Of a stretch of 64,000 nt of DNA, positions 60,581-64,000 are shown piece after piece. The stretch spans positions 124,001-188,000 of the forward strand of contig JANQMR010000024.1 of NCBI GenBank assembly GCA_028279985.1. The letters run 5' to 3'. Position numbers and translations under genes: made by a program. The notes beneath the pieces were generated by a model, which was not told the origin of the DNA, ran no database searches, and saw only the letters and a list, made by a program, of their open reading frames with translations. Each line of letters begins with the position of its first letter. The stretch's first letter is position 1. This stretch comes from Woeseiaceae bacterium (GTDB lineage: Bacteria > Pseudomonadota > Gammaproteobacteria > Steroidobacterales > Woeseiaceae).

Positions 60581-63500
60581 GTATTCACAGAAAACCCTCT
60601 GCCTCGCTCCTCACACTGGCCCTCCTGATCACGGTTCCCTTGGGCAAGACGAGCGCCCAGGTCATCGATACCGAGCTCGCGGGCAACTCACTGACCGAGT
60701 ATCCGTTCTTCGAGTACGTCAAGGCGATCAATGTCAACGCAACGATGGAGGTCGCGATCGATCCGTCGCGCTTTCCCGCGATCGGCGGCGATACCTGCGA
60801 CATCTATGTGGTGGCATCCAGGAACAAGACCGAGTGGGCGGCCGACAACAGCTTGACCGACGTAACCGCCGGCGGTGCGCAAGCCAATACGTTCAGCAAC
60901 ACCAACATCCAGGCCAACAGGGTCACGGTAACGGCGGCCGGCGAGCTCAGCGCGAGCGCCGGGCTCGACCTCGGCGTCGGTTACGATGTAGTCCTGGACT
61001 GCGACCAGAACGGCCTGCTCAATACCGGCGACTACATCGACGGCCGCCTCGGCGAGGCCGGTTTTTATGCCGTACACGATACGACGGCAAGCGGGCCGGA
61101 GGCCGTCACCGCGTGGCATTACCAACTGACTTCGGGTGTCGCATCCACGTTCGGCATACCCGCGGACGAACGCGCCCAACACCTGTTCTACCCGACCAAC
61201 GTCGCGTCGATGGGCAGGCGGCCGCTGGTCATCATCGGCCACGGTAACGGACACCAGTCGCAATGGTACGACCACATCGGCAACCACCTGGCGTCCTACG
61301 GCTACATAGTAATGAGCCACGACAACGATACCGAGCCCGGGCCTTTTGCCGCGGCAACGACGACGCTCGGCCATACCGATGCCTTTATCGATCAGGTTGA
61401 AGCAGGCGCTATCGCCAGCGGCGCCCTGGTGGGCCTGCTCGATACCGGCAAGATCGTCTGGATCGGACACAGCCGCGGTGCCGAGGGTGTTGCGATAGCC
61501 TACGATCGTCTGTTCGACGGTTCGCACGTGCCGACCCATTTCGAGCGCAGCAACGTCAAGCTGATCAGCAGCATGTTGCCGACGGATTTCAAAGACACCG
61601 GCGAGATCGCCAACCCGCGCGATGCAAACTATCATCTGTGGAGCGCCGCGGGCGACACCGACGTCGCCGGAAGGGCTAACCAGGAGTGTTGTCAAACCTT
61701 CCGCATCCACGAGCGAGCCACGGCCTTTCGGCAGTCGACGACGGTACAGGGCACCGGCCATGCGTGGTTTCACAACGGACCGGAAACCCCATCGGTTTTC
61801 ACAGGCCCCTGCTCGCTTGGACCGACCAACGATCTGACACACGACATATTGCTCGGGCACCTGCTGCCGCTGGTCAAACACTACGTGGACGGTAACGTTC
61901 CAGCACTGGATTTCCTGACTCGCCAATACGAGTCCTTCCGGCCGATCGGCGTGCCTGCCGGCAATCCCTGTGTGGTCGTCACACATGAGTACCGAAACGG
62001 CTCGGGCGCCGGCAATCTGATGATCGACGATTACCAGTCGCAGCCCGCAACGAACACCAGCAGCTCGATGGCCGCCGTGACTTTCGATGTCGAAAACGTC
62101 GTCGAGGGCATACTCGACGACAACAACGGCGATTTTTCCTGGACCGCAAGCGATCCGTTCAACGGCGCAACCCAGGCGACGACGGGTGACTCGTCGCGAG
62201 GTGTCGTTTTCGACTGGACCAACCAGAACCGCTTTTACGAGTGGGAGGTGCCGAGCGGCGACAGGGACTTCACACAATACCTGCAGCTGTCGTTTCGCGC
62301 CGCGCAGGGCACCCAGCATCCCAATACGCTCGCGGCAACCGGCGACCTGACTTTCGACGTCACGCTTCGCGACGGCACCGGGACCACCAGCACGATCAAC
62401 ATCGGCGCCCGCGGCGGCGGCATCGAGCAGCCGTACGACCGCAGCGGCGGCTGGTGGAACGAAATGGAGATCACCCGCCTGCGGCTGACGGATTTTCTGA
62501 ACAACGCCTCCGGGCTCGATCTGAGCGACATTGTCGCCGTGCGTCTCGAGTTCGGTCCGGCACACGGTTCCAATCGCGGCCGGATCGTGCTCGACGAGCT
62601 GATGTTGAGCAGCGACGTACCACCGAACCCGTTCGAGATCCTGGAGCCGACGACGGCGCGGCCCTCCTACGCCGGTACGTCGGTGGCGGGCAGTCGGGTA
62701 CTCGTGCGCATACTCGCCGGCGGCGATCGCGACGTGTCGCCCGCCAACCTGACGATCTCGGTCGACGGCACGGCACTGACGCCGGCGCAGATCCCGGCCG
62801 CTGCAATGGAGGTCGGCGGCGAAACCTGGGTGGTCATCGCGCCTGGGCCGAAGCCCGACGGCTGTTACGACCTCGAAGTGTCTTTGGTTACACCCACGGG
62901 CGTCAGCGACCAGGAGCCTTCGAGTCTGTGTTACGCCGACGACGAGTCACGGGAATTCGATCGCGTGGTGGCCATCGACCAGACCAACAGCATGAATCGG
63001 GACGGCAGCACCGGTCTCGCCAATACCGAAAAAATGAACGCGGCGCGTGCGGCCGGCCGGTTTTTCGTCGACCTGTCGAATCCGCAGGATCAGATCGGCG
63101 TGGTCAGCTTCCAGCGCCGCGACGAGAATAATAACGGCAGCATCTCCGAGCCGGCCGAGCTGGCCGAGGTCGTGTTCCCGCTGGTCCTCGCCGGCGAGGG
63201 TGCAACCGACCGGCGTCCCAATGCACGGGCGGCCGTATCCGGCATAACGCCGGACACGTCGCCGGGCTTCACGGGACCGGAAACCTCGCCGGGCGCCGCG
63301 CTGCTCGAAAGCCGGACGATGCTCAACACGGCCGGCATGGCCGGACATGAGCGGACCGTCATTCTCTTGACCGACGGTCTCGAGAACTACGCACCGTTCT
63401 GGGCCAGCTCGGGACCGCACGGATCGCCGTTACGCCCGGACTTCGTTGCCGACGACATCCGTATCGACACCATCGGTATCGGCGGGGATGCCGACGACGC

Positions 63501-64000
63501 ACTGCTCGAAGACATCGCCGATGCCACCGGCGGCGAGTTCCGTAACCTCAACGAGGGTGCGGGTTCGTTTTTCCTGCTGAGCCGCCTGTCGAGCTGGTAC
63601 AAGGCGGTCGACGAGGACATCCGCGGCGAACAACGGTTTTTCTATCGCGAAGGTTTTCCGCCGGTGACGCACGGCCCGATACCGCTTACCTCGGCGGCGT
63701 ATCGAAAAGGTGTACGTATCGGCACGTTTACCGTCGAGCCCGCGCTGGACTGGATGACGGTGGCTTTTCACGCGAATATCGATCATGCGGCATCGGTAAC
63801 GCTCGTGCCGCCCGGCGTGACGACACCGATTACCGTGTCGCCGCCGAACGTGACCTTACGCTCGGATCCGAAACATTCCGTTTATCGCATCCGCACGCCG
63901 CAGCCCGGCGTCTGGTCTTACATCGTGGATGCCAACAATTTGTCGGCCGAGTTCTATGCCGTGGCGTCGGCGCCGACCTTGTTGACGGCTCGCGTCGGCC
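60577..64000 (+). CDS. Large secreted alpha/beta-hydrolase plus von Willebrand A protein (3' end outside window)
   Basis: At least 1141 residues are coded before the window ends. A signal peptide (cleavage after TSA-Q near 28) is followed by a beta region, then an alpha/beta hydrolase domain (about 215-450) with the oxyanion region IIGHGNGHQSQW, the nucleophile elbow GHSRGAEG and a later GTGHAWF histidine. After a further beta-sandwich part, a VWA domain spans about 790-1030, with DQTNS (a variant MIDAS) and ILLTDGLENYAP. Such fusions are unusual. It overlaps the preceding secreted-protein gene by 4 bp. Role unknown; it could be an extracellular esterase displayed or bound through VWA. Confidence 0.88.
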   Translation, partial: MSIHRKPSASLLTLALLITVPLGKTSAQVIDTELAGNSLTEYPFFEYVKAINVNATMEVAIDPSRFPAIGGDTCDIYVVASRNKTEWAADNSLTDVTAGGAQANTFSNTNIQANRVTVTAAGELSASAGLDLGVGYDVVLDCDQNGLLNTGDYIDGRLGEAGFYAVHDTTASGPEAVTAWHYQLTSGVASTFGIPADERAQHLFYPTNVASMGRRPLVIIGHGNGHQSQWYDHIGNHLASYGYIVMSHDNDTEPGPFAAATTTLGHTDAFIDQVEAGAIASGALVGLLDTGKIVWIGHSRGAEGVAIAYDRLFDGSHVPTHFERSNVKLISSMLPTDFKDTGEIANPRDANYHLWSAAGDTDVAGRANQECCQTFRIHERATAFRQSTTVQGTGHAWFHNGPETPSVFTGPCSLGPTNDLTHDILLGHLLPLVKHYVDGNVPALDFLTRQYESFRPIGVPAGNPCVVVTHEYRNGSGAGNLMIDDYQSQPATNTSSSMAAVTFDVENVVEGILDDNNGDFSWTASDPFNGATQATTGDSSRGVVFDWTNQNRFYEWEVPSGDRDFTQYLQLSFRAAQGTQHPNTLAATGDLTFDVTLRDGTGTTSTINIGARGGGIEQPYDRSGGWWNEMEITRLRLTDFLNNASGLDLSDIVAVRLEFGPAHGSNRGRIVLDELMLSSDVPPNPFEILEPTTARPSYAGTSVAGSRVLVRILAGGDRDVSPANLTISVDGTALTPAQIPAAAMEVGGETWVVIAPGPKPDGCYDLEVSLVTPTGVSDQEPSSLCYADDESREFDRVVAIDQTNSMNRDGSTGLANTEKMNAARAAGRFFVDLSNPQDQIGVVSFQRRDENNNGSISEPAELAEVVFPLVLAGEGATDRRPNARAAVSGITPDTSPGFTGPETSPGAALLESRTMLNTAGMAGHERTVILLTDGLENYAPFWASSGPHGSPLRPDFVADDIRIDTIGIGGDADDALLEDIADATGGEFRNLNEGAGSFFLLSRLSSWYKAVDEDIRGEQRFFYREGFPPVTHGPIPLTSAAYRKGVRIGTFTVEPALDWMTVAFHANIDHAASVTLVPPGVTTPITVSPPNVTLRSDPKHSVYRIRTPQPGVWSYIVDANNLSAEFYAVASAPTLLTARVG

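Noticed and set aside
1-64000. tRNA, rRNA or riboswitch genes
   Set aside because: No cloverleaf T-loop signature, rRNA stretch or recognisable riboswitch core was found by eye; csp leaders may be thermosensitive but that cannot be shown here.

Overview
The window looks like chromosome from a free-living, probably aerobic and marine gammaproteobacterium. It is GC-rich, with short intergenic gaps and frequent GTG or TTG starts. The housekeeping genes (aceK, proBA, leuCD, ilv genes, heme A synthase, hemN, two cold-shock genes) are of proteobacterial type. A Na+-pumping oxaloacetate decarboxylase (oadGAB), a TonB-dependent receptor and a multiheme cytochrome lipoprotein fit an aquatic heterotroph. 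A Woeseiales-like lineage is my guess from gene content, not a sequence-based assignment. I see no rRNA, tRNA, CRISPR array, prophage or complete insertion sequence.

Layout. 0-9 kb: the end of aceK, a cold-shock gene, then a leftward run ilvH-proB-proA-glpD that is divergent from ilvI; GFA-type and pterin dehydratase genes follow. 8.9-24.5 kb: a leftward block of twelve genes forming what looks like one envelope machine with its own phospho-signalling. It encodes a Ser/Thr kinase with zinc ribbons, a PP2C phosphatase, a Gly-rich lipoprotein, a second lipoprotein, a kinase with TM and TPR-like repeats, an FHA-TM-PEGA-SUMF1 protein, a small acidic secreted protein, an ExbB/MotA-like channel, an actin-like/FHA protein, two ExbD-like proteins carrying von Willebrand A domains, and an OmpA-family protein. 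24.6-33 kb: lipid/envelope enzymes (metallophosphoesterase, PAP2, glycosyltransferase), glpK, acetoacetyl-CoA synthetase and an eight-heme lipoprotein. 33-42.6 kb: second cold-shock gene, an FMN hydroxyacid dehydrogenase, COX15, hemN, ilvE, and a three-hydrolase operon. 42.6-51 kb: oadBAG, a one-POTRA barrel protein, a broken DUF222 gene, leuCD. 51-64 kb: a cupin-TonB receptor-SDR set, a GH31 glycosidase, a D-serine dehydratase/D-threonine aldolase-like enzyme, vapBC with a large palindromic operator, and two overlapping secreted-protein genes, the second running off the window.

Two things stand out. First, the 15-kb signalling and ExbB/ExbD-VWA cluster combines parts known separately (kinase/phosphatase/FHA signalling, proton-driven ExbB-ExbD motors, VWA and actin-like modules) in a way I do not recognise as a named system. 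Second, at more than a dozen gene boundaries there are short direct tandem repeats (9-16 bp units, once 52 bp). They sit on or next to start and stop codons and often look copied from the neighbouring gene terminus. This recurs across unrelated operons and looks like a genome-wide habit of this organism.
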